A DNA stretch of 46,483 bases, from positions 1 to 46,483 of the forward strand of contig JAKEKT010000156.1 in NCBI GenBank assembly GCA_021495925.1, written 5' to 3'. Within the stretch, counting starts at the first letter, position 1; each line of letters opens with the position of its first letter. Made by a program: the position numbers and the translations under genes. Shown piece after piece: positions 1 to 10,394 of the stretch. Source of the DNA: Diplodia intermedia (lineage: Eukaryota; Ascomycota; Dothideomycetes; Botryosphaeriales; Botryosphaeriaceae). A model generated the notes under the pieces. The model ran no database searches and was not told the DNA's origin. It worked only from the letters and a program-made list of their open reading frames with translations.

Positions 1-428
1 CTTCGGGGCGAGTCGGCGACGACGTGATGGCGGTTTTGGCGGGCGCACACGGGTTGGGGGTTGAGGGGCGGCAGAGGCGCAGGCTTCGGAGTCGAGATGC
101 GTGATGTGTGGCACAGGAGGCAATTTTTAGTGCATAATCTTTATACTATGTATATATAAACGACTTGATTCTCTTGTGTGTTGTCTCGGGCACTTGATCC
201 AGGGGAGCGGAAGGAGCGAGGAGGTGAGACCTGAAGAGCTGGGAGAGATGCACTAAATGACAGAGAACGCGCCATTCCCAGGAGAATAAGGGCTTGAATG
301 GGGAGATTACAATGAATGTGCTGAGAACGGGTCACCGTAAAGAATAGCCGGAGAACGCTTTCCCCCACAACACCTCGGAAAGATTATTCGGAAAAGGGAA
401 AGGAGAAAAAAAAAAAGTACCATCCAAC
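1..428. other. Downstream flank of the laccase, no gene seen
   Basis: This stretch lies 3' of the laccase stop codon. It holds an A-rich run just below the stop (about 400-417) and only short open frames with no recognisable content. It probably contains the laccase 3' UTR. Confidence 0.5.
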
Positions 429-2927
429 TTAAATACCACTGTCATCCTGATCAATCGGATGTGCCTTTACATACGCGTCCCAACCGTCGCACGTACGATT
501 CGTAGCCTCCAGGGTGCCAATAGAGTCGAGGATATCCGGCTGCCTTTCCAGGATCTGTAAGGCGAGACCTGCAGGAAAAGATAAAACGAATCAGTTCGGG
601 ACCATTCCGGAATACAGCAACATGAAAAGCCCGTCATTGCTTCGATTTCAGAGCAAGGGGAAGGGGATCAAGGATGAGAACATGCTCACCGGAACTAGCA
701 TGCCAGGCGATGTGACAGTGCACCAACCAGATGCCTGGGTTATCGGGCTTGAACGCCAGGGCCACGAAGCCGTTGGATGGTAAAAACACGACGTCACGAC
801 GCGGGGGGTTGGTGAGGTTGAACGTTTGGACTGGGTCGACGAGCTCATCGTACGTGCGGTTCTCCTGCGCCAGTATCGCGAAGTCGTGCCCGTGCAGGTG
901 GATCGGGTGGCCAGCAGGGACCTCCCGTTTTCCGTCGCCCAGCCGATCCAGGTTACCCGTAATGACGAGATAGACGAAGCCGCGGTCGTAGTTGTCTAAT
1001 TCATTACAAGTCAGTTAGGGAATGCATTGGGCCGGAAGTTGAGAAGGGTTCAAGGGTAGAGGACGGGATACGAACAGTCTATGACGGCGTATTCGGGATT
1101 CCAAGTTGTGTTCTCCAGGTTCAGTATCGTGGGGTTGGAGAAATCAAGCCACATGGGTGTGTCGGTCAGATCCCAGCGGAAAGCATTGTGATATTGGACC
1201 TCGGTGATTCCGGCTTCGTATGTATTGTTATGCACGTCGTTTTGCGGATGCGGGTCGACCATCCAGGGGAGAATGGGAACCAGCAACTCTTTTGGTTCGT
1301 CGTGACAGTCAGACTCATACTTGTTTTTGGACGAAGTGGGTAACGCCGTGCTGCTGGCGTCGTAGCGAAGGATGCCTGTGACATCACCGTTCCTGTCGGT
1401 AACATTTCCACACCCTCCTGGCCCTCTTGGGATCTCTGTGCGGATCCAATAATCGCCTGGATCAGCATTGGCCTCGATGATGATATTGTAGCGCTGGCCT
1501 GAGCCATGTCAGTGGTGTCAACGTCTTCAAAGCTTCCATCATGAACAGTTGTCCATACCTATATTGAGCAGAACTGCATTCGTCTCGTAGGGCTCGATGG
1601 GTACGAAGTCTGTAGATATGACCTTCATCTTGTGTCCGTCTATGCTGAAGATAAACGCCGCCCCAACAGAGGTATTGATTAGCCGTATCAAATACTTTTT
1701 ACCCTTCTGGAAGGTTCGGTTGTAGTAGGATCCATGCCCCGGAGCACACCGGGATGGATCATTTAGTGGGTCTAAGGAACAATTGAAGTGTCCATGGCCG
1801 TTCAGCAGAATGCTGTCGCCGTTGGGAACCACGCCGCGGAGTTCTTTGGTTGGGAAGATGCCGAAAGCCGAGTCGTGGACCCAATCCGTCATCAGTAGGG
1901 GGGTTTCCCATTCTTCGTCCCAATCGGCTGATGTAGGGCCGTGGAAGACGAGGGGTCCGGCCACACCGTCGGGATATTGAAGGGAGTAGTGAGAGTGGTA
2001 CCCTTTATTTCTCAGTGTCTGACCGTCATTCAAAACCGAGGCCACTTACACGTCGTTCCATACTGCGTCACCCTGAAGCGATAGGTGAAGGTGTCGCCAT
2101 AAGCAATGGGACATTGCGTTATTCCTGGAAAATGTCAGATAAACTTTGTCATGTACACGGAGTTTGAAAGGGACTGACCGTTCACTCCATCCATCTCGTT
2201 GCTGTACTGTTGTCTTACACCATGCCAGTGGATCCTAATCCGGTGTCAGACATGATCTAGAGCACGTCAAGGGTGGGCGTATTCACGTAGAGCCATTTGT
2301 CTGAAGATAATTCGTCACGTGGACGACAACTTCATCACCCCAGCAAGCCTCGATCAGGGGACCCGGATATGTATCATTGATGACTTTGCCATATGGCTTG
2401 GAATATCCATCGGGGAAGAGCTGCATGCGTCAGCTAAAGGGCACGGCATAAGGGCGTATGATCTGTGAGAACTTACAATCTGATTTTTGAGGTTGATCCA
2501 GTACTGCCGTAATCAGCAAATATCGCGAAAACATGTCATCCATTACCTACCTCCCTGGTCACGCCCTTTGGCCAGATAGTCTCATCTATGAGTAGTTTAG
2601 CATGCGTTTTCCGAAAGCCAACCGCAGAGATGGGGAACGAAACATACAGTCTGTGTGAATGTCGTACTGTGAGAAATAAGGCTGTCTCGCTTTGGAGTCT
2701 TTCAGCCAACAGCTTCTGTCGTGAGGGGAATTACAGCTCTCCCAGCCGTCCATGCTCGGATACGAGCAGGTGAAGCCAGGTGAAGCATTCTCCGGGCGGA
2801 TGACTACGCCGCCACTCGGGCTGGAAGAGAGCGGAAGCTGTGAGCCATCCCGGTCGAAGCCACCATTCAACGGAGAAAAGTATGGAAGATGCAAAAACAG
2901 CTCCCAGCAATTCTTGAAGAAGCCCAT
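429..2927 (-). CDS. Laccase (asco-laccase multicopper oxidase), 10 exons
   Basis: A secreted-type multicopper oxidase that would oxidise phenols with reduction of O2 to water. My exon model on the minus strand is 2927-2648, 2585-2551, 2503-2477, 2420-2287, 2234-2179, 2124-2050, 2002-1559, 1498-1076, 995-690 and 568-429. It is in frame throughout and gives 639 residues. All four copper-binding motifs are present: HWHG (161-164), WYHSHY (203-208), HPIHLHGHDF (521-530) and HCHIAWH (584-590). The T1 cysteine is C585 and the axial position is L595. The protein ends in DSGI, the C-terminal plug typical of ascomycete laccases. Weak points are the N-terminus, where a signal peptide is poor so an upstream exon is possible, and the exon 8 donor, which must be the unusual GTTCGT to keep frame. 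Substrate and role (melanin, lignin, phenol detoxification) cannot be read from sequence. Confidence 0.93.
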
Positions 2928-4485
2928 CGCGTGAAGACGAGCAAGTTTGAGGGAGAAAGAACTGGATGAGACGCCCGCTTATCCAGAAGAGAGAGCATTG
3001 GGCGGTAGAAATACTGATCTTGGTAAACAACATTGTCTCAAAAGCTGCATCCTGCTGACATAGCCGACGCCTTGGACAAGCATTTCTTGTCACACAGCGT
3101 TGAAGGCGGCCCAGTGAGCTTCACCGGCAGGGGACCTCCGTAGCCTATCGCGTGTGCCTTTCCAGACTTCACATGCGTCTGGCCATTGAGATGGACAGTA
3201 AACCCCTGTCCGAAGGCGCAGTCTCAATACTAAGTGGCGGTGGAGCATTCCGATGCGGGGCTATACGGTCAGACAATCGCCGAGCTGATGCTGATGAATA
3301 GGATAAGGCTCGCTGTAGCGGGAAAGAGCTTTCCATCTCAGATGTGTCTAGATCCAGCCATATTTCGTGGGTCAATTGTCTCGTCAGTTGTTTCTTCTCA
3401 AAATCAAGGTTAGCATCACAGGCTGTTTAGGAGACTTGACAAGTTCTTGAGCAGGCTATGGCATTAGGAGGGAATGGCAGCAGCAGGCGTGCTGTGCTGA
3501 CCCAAAGTTCACGGAGGAGCGCGGGCTGACGGGACGACGGGGCATGGGGGCAGGAAAAGCAACAAAGCCGCCCGATTATCGTATCCTGGGAGCCGCTTTT
3601 TGAAGAGCTGAAACCCCCATGGCCATGGCGTTCGGACGGGCTAAGCGATGGAGATCTCGTAGCTTCTTCCCTGCAGAAATGCGGGGATGAATTTTTGAGA
3701 CCGCCAAGGCGATAATTGCAGTCCTGTTTAGAGCGCTCACACGCCAACTTGAGTGTCGGGATCGCGGCGGCTTTGCGGGAACTGAAGCACGAGGCTGAGA
3801 CCTTTTCAACTGCATGCGGCTGTGTGACTCGACGCGGTGTAAGCCGTGAAAATGCAGCATCGTTGACGCCGGTAGCCCGGTGATGGGGGCCTGACGGAAG
3901 GCAGCGGCTCCAAGGAGCATGTCATCATGTTCTCGGAGCAGAAGTAAGGCGCGAGCTTTGCGGCGCGAGAGGCGCGTGTTCCTAGCTTGAGGCGTAAGGC
4001 TGAGCTGACACGGACGTGGCCAATGTACGGAGAGTCATCGAGATCCGAGGAGGATTGTCAAGCGCTGCTTATGGTGATGGTCAGGCGCCGAGAGCGAAGC
4101 GGCGGGAGCTTACGTCAAAGATGTGGAGCTTGTGTCGCGCGTGCCGAGCAGCAGGCAGTCGCGACGGCAATCGCGTCAGTGAGCATTGAATCTTGGACAC
4201 AGGCACATCTCTCGGTTGCATGTCGGTCGCGAGTGCGGTGGAGATGCAGGGTCGGGGTCGGGGGCGAGGAAGAGTCGGGGAGATCGACAGGCAGGTGTTT
4301 GGCCCCCAAACTCGCCTCGTCCCGCCTTCCCCCCAGTCGCTAAGCGGACCATTGACGGCCAGCTGCTGGATCTGTCCGCATGGAAGACGAGCACCTCGGT
4401 CAAATAGAACCACCGCAGAAATAACGGCGAGCGCGGGTGCTCATAAGCATCATGCCTCTCTCCTTTCTTTTTCCTTGTTGTACTG
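2928..4485. other. Divergent intergenic region, laccase / MBL hydrolase
   Basis: This 1.56-kb stretch lies between two divergently transcribed start codons, so it should carry both promoters. A pyrimidine-rich leader precedes the laccase ATG on the minus strand, and another precedes the hydrolase ATG (about 4455-4480). Minus-strand frames of about 60-115 codons in 3169-3920 show no recognisable protein. Confidence 0.5.
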
Positions 4486-5589
4486 ATGTCCAGCAAGCCG
4501 TCCCCAGCGCCGTCGACCTCGTTCGCTGCCTCGCGCCTCAACCGGACCACCTTTCTCATCCAGGAAGATGACAGCTTCGCCGAGCGTCCCTTCATCTACG
4601 CCAAGCTGCACCCGCGCCTGCCTCTCCTGATCCTGTCCGACACGGGCTGCAACTCGCCGCGCGACGCCTCGGTCCAGCTCTCCAAGCTGCGTGAATTCGT
4701 CGAGGAGTTCCCCGTCGCCGCCAACAACGACCGCCCGCTCAATCCGCGCGACCAGTATGGCCACCCCGAGCGCCAGTACGTCGTCGTCGTGACCCATTGC
4801 CACTACGACCACATCGGCGGCATCGAGCAGTTCCCCACCATGCCGCTCTCCGAGACGCTGGCCCTGGCCCGGACTATGCGGGGCTCCGACGCCGCCTCCA
4901 AGCCGCTCGCCCCATGCACCATTGTCGCCTCGGCGCACTGCGAGTCCTTTGCCACCCAGCACCTGGACGAGCACTCGCTGTGCGCCTTCCATGGCCTCAC
5001 GCCGCCCAAGTACCGCGTCTCGCGCTGGGCCAAGGACGGCGAGGCCCTGGTGCACGACGGCCAGAAGCTCGACGTGACGGTGCTGCACACGCCCGGCCAC
5101 ACGCCCGACGAGCTGGCCTGGTACGATCACGACGAGCGCTACCTCTACGTCGGCGACTCGTTCTACGAGCGCGGCCCCGACGCCATGGCCATCATCTTCC
5201 CCAAGGAGGGCGACTGGGTGGACTTCATGGCCTCTCTGCGCAAGATGCTGCGCTTCGTGCGCCACGAGAACGAATACATGCTGGCCGACTCGCTCAACTA
5301 CTACAACCACGACTTCTGCGGCGTCCACCGCCGCGTCAAGCTGTGCTGCGGCCACTGCACCGTGCGCGCCGACGCTGAGGAGATGCTCGACGCCGTCCGC
5401 GGCCTGTTTGAGCGCATTCTCGCCGGCAAGGTGGCCGTCACGCGCTCCGAGACGTACAGGGACGAGATCTACGACACGTGGACGGACGGCGGCGAGGAGG
5501 CGCGCTTCGCGGTGCGCGCACCACGAAGGCTGGCGGAGGAGGCGCGCAAGCAGCTTGCCGACCGGGCCATGGTGCGCTCCTATTCTTGA
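4486..5589 (+). CDS. Metallo-beta-lactamase-fold hydrolase
   Basis: A single-exon gene of 367 residues with the metallo-beta-lactamase fold. The metal-binding signature HCHYDH lies at 104-109. Further ligands expected in this fold are seen as H205 in the PGHT segment, D224 in VGDS and H290 in CCGHC. The set supports a dinuclear metal site and a hydrolase acting on an ester, thioester or lactone-like bond. The substrate is unknown; fungal relatives are usually annotated only as MBL-fold proteins. There is no signal peptide, so a cytosolic location is likely. The start at 4486 follows a pyrimidine-rich leader and precedes a short Ser/Pro-rich extension. The opposite strand is also open across the gene, which I take as a GC3 shadow. 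Confidence 0.9.
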   Translation: MSSKPSPAPSTSFAASRLNRTTFLIQEDDSFAERPFIYAKLHPRLPLLILSDTGCNSPRDASVQLSKLREFVEEFPVAANNDRPLNPRDQYGHPERQYVVVVTHCHYDHIGGIEQFPTMPLSETLALARTMRGSDAASKPLAPCTIVASAHCESFATQHLDEHSLCAFHGLTPPKYRVSRWAKDGEALVHDGQKLDVTVLHTPGHTPDELAWYDHDERYLYVGDSFYERGPDAMAIIFPKEGDWVDFMASLRKMLRFVRHENEYMLADSLNYYNHDFCGVHRRVKLCCGHCTVRADAEEMLDAVRGLFERILAGKVAVTRSETYRDEIYDTWTDGGEEARFAVRAPRRLAEEARKQLADRAMVRSYS

Positions 5590-5992
5590 TTTTGCAGATA
5601 TCCAACATTTAGCTCCTGTTCGCAATGGTAATGAAGTTAATCTCGTCCAGAGCTGCAGTGACATCAAACATGGCGCCGTGAATCAGTCGCAAGCCCAGTG
5701 ATGTGCCCAAAATGCGGGGACGGCAAGCCGGGCCACGAAGCCGCTGACGTGGGCCAGCCTGTCAATCGTGCCTTGTCGGGGGCCTTGTCAAACCAGTGGA
5801 GGAGTGGCGGACCGCTTGACTCGGCGCGGTTTTTCTGCAGCCGCGGCGGTTCGTTCGGTGGGGTGGGTCCGCCGCCACCGACACCGAGGGGCAGCACGCA
5901 GCCCTCATCGCATCATCATCTCTCCCGTAGATTCCTCTGTCCCATCGCTAGGGAGATCCGATTGTCCCAAAACCCAGCCCCTCGGAACCACA
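5590..5992. other. Intergenic region upstream of the SHB17-like gene
   Basis: This 403-bp gap between two plus-strand genes should hold the terminator of the hydrolase and the promoter of the phosphatase. An open frame starting about 5700 runs past the main ATG in another frame. It would act as an overlapping upstream ORF only if transcription starts that far up. I see no other feature. Confidence 0.4.
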
Positions 5993-7014
5993 ATGTCGGA
6001 TAAGGACGCAGGAACTCCGCGCGTCTACCTCGCCCGCCATGGTACGTTCCATTTTCCGCTCTTCACCGCCCGCCGCCCAACAACCCCAGCACCACCGCAA
6101 CCGCTCTCACGTCGACGTCCTCGTACATGCGCCATGAACGCCGCCAAAACATCCGCAAAGATGAACCACCACGGAACCAGAACCCCAAACCCCACGCATT
6201 CACTGTTCCCCCCCTCTCCCCCGGCAAACGCAACGACGCCCGACTGAACCCTCACGCGTCATACCATCCACAAAAACCCCCTCACCCATCTCACACCACC
6301 GCTCACCACCCCATCACAACAGGCGAAACCGAATGGACGATCAACGGCCGCTACACGGGCACGACCGACCTCCCGCTCACGCCCAAGGGCGAGCAGCAAG
6401 TCCTGGGCAGCGGCCGCGCGCTCGTCGGCGCGAAGAAGCTGATCGACCCGGCGCGGCTCGGCCGCGTCTACATCTCGCCGCGCACGCGCGCGCAGCGCAC
6501 CTTCGAGCTGCTCTTCCCGGCGCACTCGCAGGCGGACCTGCACGCCGCGGCGCGCGTGACGACGACGGCCGCGCTGGCCGAGTGGGACTACGGCGCGTAC
6601 GAGGGCCTGCTGACGGCCGAGATCCGCGCGCGCCGCGCCGCCCGCGGCCTCGACGCCGACGGCCGCCCCTGGGACATCTGGCGCGACGGCTGCGAGGAGG
6701 GCGAGACGCCCGCCGAGGTCACGGCGCGGCTGGACGCGCTGATCGCCGAGATCCGCGCGCTGCAGGCGCCGTGCATGCATGGCGGCGAGGCTCCCGCCGA
6801 CGTTGTCCTTGTTGCGCACGGCCACCTGCTGCGCGCCTTCACCAAGCGCTGGCTGCGCTACCCCATGGACTTCCCGCTGAGCATGATGCTCGAGCCCGGC
6901 GGCGTCGGCGTGCTGAGCTACCAGCACCGCAACGTCGACGAGCCCGCCTTCATGCTGGGCATGGCGCTGCCGCCGGTGCAGGAGGACAAGAAACCTGCGG
7001 GGGAGTCGAAATGA
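5993..7014 (+). CDS. SHB17: Sedoheptulose 1,7-bisphosphatase-like histidine phosphatase
   Basis: A two-exon gene (5993-6041, 6323-7014) encoding 246 residues of the histidine phosphatase (phosphoglycerate mutase) superfamily. The intron splits the glycine codon of the RHG signature, which reads ARHGETEW at 14-21, so the catalytic histidine is H16. The second histidine lies in the AHGH segment (about H182). Strong family features are GRYTGTTDLPLTPKGE after the catalytic loop, EWDYGAYEG, RPWDIWRDGCEEGET and the C-terminal GGVGVLSYQHRNVDEP. These match yeast Shb17, which converts sedoheptulose 1,7-bisphosphate to sedoheptulose 7-phosphate for non-oxidative ribose synthesis. The order of motifs is the same and the length is slightly shorter. 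A cytosolic site is expected. Confidence 0.92.
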
Positions 7015-7779
7015 GTTGTTTTTTGCCCGAGGTCTTGACTTTTTTTGCATGCATACACACACGGCGGGTTGCCCAAAGAAAAAAAAAACGAAATGAGCCA
7101 TGCTTGCGTGGGTGGCGGAATCCAATGTCCGCACGTAGATGTGAGGCTTGAACGCGGACGAATACGTCCGGACACTGGATTCAACTACACACGTAGGGAG
7201 AGTGTAGCCTCCTCGACGGAGCTCAGATGGCTCAAATCTCGCAGGGTTTCAACATATATGTGCATTTTGATAGAGAGGAGTGGGATGTTGTTGCTGATAT
7301 CTGTATTCTTGGAGACGGGAATCATGACTTGGGGCTAGAGGGATTAAGAGGGAAACAGACATAGAGCGTATAGAAAGATCGGATTCGGCCATGGAAAACA
7401 AGACGGATTAGACAAACGCAAACACGACAAACAACTTGACGAATCAATTACGCCTTTCTTTTAGCATCCCTCCCTTGAAGAACCGCTGCCAAAAACATGC
7501 AAATCATCCTTCTGCGCGCTCGCTCTCCCAGTCGCGGAGTAAATAAAAAATTCCCTTGAAATTGAACCGTTAAGGGCCAATCGATTCTTTGTCGGTATAA
7601 AACAGGCGAACAGAGAGATAGGAAACCAAAGTTAAATAAGTATACCTGTCTTCTCGCTGGATCCTCCAGCCCCCCGCAACATCCACCCTCACACCGCGGC
7701 CGAGATGATAAGTCTACCTGAAAGCCTGCGAAAGGAGATCTTTGCGAACCACGACCGCGCATTTTCGAAGTCAACCCGC
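7015..7779. other. Convergent 3' intergenic region
   Basis: The phosphatase (plus) and the oxysterol-binding protein (minus) converge here, so the stretch should hold two 3' UTRs. Short A/T-rich runs such as that at about 7078-7090 fit polyadenylation regions. No gene is seen. Confidence 0.45.
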
Positions 7780-9627
7780 TCACGACTCGGCATCGACAAA
7801 CTCATCGACAGAGTTGGTATCGGAATCTTGCCGCTCGAGGGACCCGGGCCCCGTCTTCGCCGTCGATGCGTCATGCTGGCCAAAGTCGATCAGGTCTTCT
7901 GTCTGGTTCTGGTGCTGGGATTCGGTCTTCCGTTCAGGTATCGGGAACCTACGCTCTACCGTCTGCCCAGGAAGTATCGCGGCTATATTGAGAATCTGCT
8001 TCGTCTGCTCCTCCGACGTGGCTCCGTCGCTGCAAACAAGGCGAATTAGCACATCTCCGGCAGACTCCGGGTCTCCCGGCGATTGCGGTCGGCTGACTGT
8101 GGGATCACGCTCCACTTACATTTTGGTGCGAATGATGAAATCCAGATCCTCCATGCCCTCTTCCGAGCCTCCCGGGCCTCCCTGGACAGGCCTGAATAAC
8201 CGAGGGTGCCATTCAACACCGTCGTCCACGCGCTTCGCTGCTTCTTCGCGCTGCATGTCTTCAATCTTTGATTTCTCATCTGTGGCTACGATCTGATCCC
8301 TCTGCTTGATAGCCGCAGTAACCTTCTGCCATAGCTTCTGAGATTCGCGGTCTTCTTGCTCCTTGAGGGGGCGGACCGATGGCGCCGTCTCCCTGGCGTT
8401 CGTCGCGTCAAACAGCAGTTGCTTCTTTCCGGTCTGGTATAACGTGTTAGCGGAGCACGCGCTTGTGGTGCGGGTGAAAGCTCTGCCGCCGAATTCCCAC
8501 CTACCGTAAGGTTCTTGGCCCACATCTCGCCGGTCCACAGTCCAGAAAGCTCATACAAATTCTTCTGCGTCTTGGAATCCTTGATGTATCCGCCGATGGC
8601 GTTGTAGGTACCTCCAACCCAGCCCTTGGTCTTGAATTCGAGATCGGCCTCCAAGCCCAGCTCTGGGCATCGCACATAGCTGTGGTCGCCGAGCTCGTAT
8701 TTCATCTTTCCGAACAGGATTCCTCGTGCGTACATGTTGGGCTGCGTGATGAAGCTACACCTCCGGTTAGCGACGACTCCCAGCCCGGCCACGTTATAGC
8801 AATACATACTATCTCTCGTTGTGGTTGAGGAAAGTCATCACGGCCAGACCTTCCATCATGCTTGCCGCCGAGTTGCCCAGGAATTTGCTGCGAGGCTTGA
8901 GAGCGCCGTCGATGCGGATGTGATGCTCTGGAGCCATGAAGAAATAGCTGGACTTCGGGGGGTGATGCGAAGTCTGCTCGGAGATGTAGTAGCCTCTAGT
9001 CTTGTCCGGATAATCCCAGTAACAGGTGAAGGTCTCGCCGAGGATCGGGTTGAGGGGCTTCTTGACACCGCTGCCTAAGGGTCAGTATCGAGGGCACTGG
9101 ACAACAAAGGGCCTTTTCGCTGCGCAGAGCGTACATACGGCGGTTTGATGTGCCATCCGCTGAGGTAGAACTTCACCACGGATAAAAATCTCTCTTCGGG
9201 GTCTTCGATGTCCGGCATGGGGAGCAGGGTCTCTGGGTGGGCCATGAAGCTGAGTAGGCGGCCAAGTTAGCTCCTTTTCTCCTCCCTGGGCGCCTCGGGG
9301 GAGCAGGGAACCGCAGACGCACTTCGTTATCCGTTCCAACATCGACCGCGGCTCCAGGATAAAGGTAGGGAGGGTGATCCGGCTGAGGTCCGCGCCGGGC
9401 CGCAGCTGCGAGATGATGTGGGTGAGAACTGCAGGAGAGGCGGCTCGTCAGTTTCCGGGCCGTGGATGCTTGGGAAGGTCGGCGAGGCGGCGCGACGTAC
9501 CATTGCTCTGCTCCGAGTCGACGATGGTCTCGTCTTCGCCGGTGACGGTGGAGTTGTCGCGGAAGTCGTCGGTGGATCCGCGGCTGCTGGACAGCGAGTG
9601 TCGGCGGTGACCGTGGCCGAGCACCAT
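7780..9627 (-). CDS. KES1: Oxysterol-binding protein, Kes1/Osh4 type, 7 exons
   Basis: A lipid-exchange protein of the ORP family, expected to carry sterol and PI4P between membranes. The model on the minus strand is 9627-9501, 9428-9323, 9249-9139, 9070-8810, 8754-8505, 8433-8120 and 8029-7780, giving 472 residues in frame. The family signature is EQTSHHPP (146-153), whose two histidines contact the PI4P headgroup in Kes1. It is preceded by GVKKPLNPILGETF. A later K/E/R-rich helix (TDEKSKIEDMQRE) matches the other PI4P-binding part. There is no PH or ankyrin domain, so this is the short Kes1 class (yeast Kes1 is 434 residues). A Ser/Asp-rich N-terminal extension and a C-terminal tail of about 80 residues explain the extra length. 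Confidence 0.93.
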
Positions 9628-10394
9628 GGTGGCGAGGTTCGTGGGGGATTGAAGGGTCGTCGACGGGAGTGTGGAGGTTTAGGGTGCGAGAGGCTGTGCG
9701 GCAGGCATCAGGGCGGGCCCACGAAGGACTTTCAAGTGTAGAGGATGACGCGGGTGGGCGCAAGTGGGCTCGTTAGCGGCGGCCGGCGGGGTATTTTCTG
9801 GCCCATGTTTATTGCTTGTGAACAACCCACGCCCAACCAGCACCAACGCACAAAGAAATCTGCTGCCTAATTGTCCCGGACTGCGCTGTCGCCGTCGCGC
9901 CTCATGCTTGTAGCCGGCCGGTCGCGCCCTGCAGCCGCCCCCGTCAGCAGACCCCTCTCCGCGACGTGACTGGCGTGACAGCGCCCTACGTAAGCCTACA
10001 GCTTGCCGCCGCCCGTTTTGCACGGCAGCTCCCTCGGCCCGCCTGAGCCCCATGATACGAATCAGCGGATAGGGGATGATCAGCGTCACCGGGCGTACAA
10101 ATCTACGTGTATGGGTTCTTCGTCTCCGGATGCAATCAGCTTCCGCCGTCCGATTGAGCGCCCCGCCAAGCCCGTCTTGTTTTCCCGCGGGGAAGCGGCC
10201 GGGAAACGTCAAACAGCAGCTCTTGCAGCCTTCGTCTGAAACTTTCGCCGCGATCAACGTCACTGCGACGCTCGGGGCTGCCGTTCGCTTCCGCAGATCG
10301 CGGCCAGCGCAGCCGCGGTTCTCCAGCTGCCCTGTTGCAACCTCAAAATTCTGTCGCCGAGGGGTAACAACGGCTTAAAAAGGACACCTCGCCC
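9628..10394. other. Promoter region of the oxysterol-binding protein gene
   Basis: This 767-bp gap lies upstream of the Kes1-like gene and downstream of the helicase stop, both on the minus strand. I see no gene. The small open frames lack recognisable content. Confidence 0.4.

Noticed and set aside
3169..3920. Small minus-strand frames upstream of the laccase
   Set aside because: No family resemblance and no convincing way to splice them into the laccase to supply a signal peptide.
4450..5667. A 405-codon open frame antisense to the MBL hydrolase
   Set aside because: It mirrors a GC-rich gene with C/G third positions, its product is a low-complexity Ala/Val/Gly/Arg sequence, and the sense strand carries a full metal-binding motif set.
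6259..7134. A 291-codon frame antisense to the SHB17-like gene, and a 272-codon frame in another sense frame
   Set aside because: Both are Arg/Ala-rich shadows of a strongly GC-biased exon; the sense frame shows the complete histidine phosphatase family sequence.
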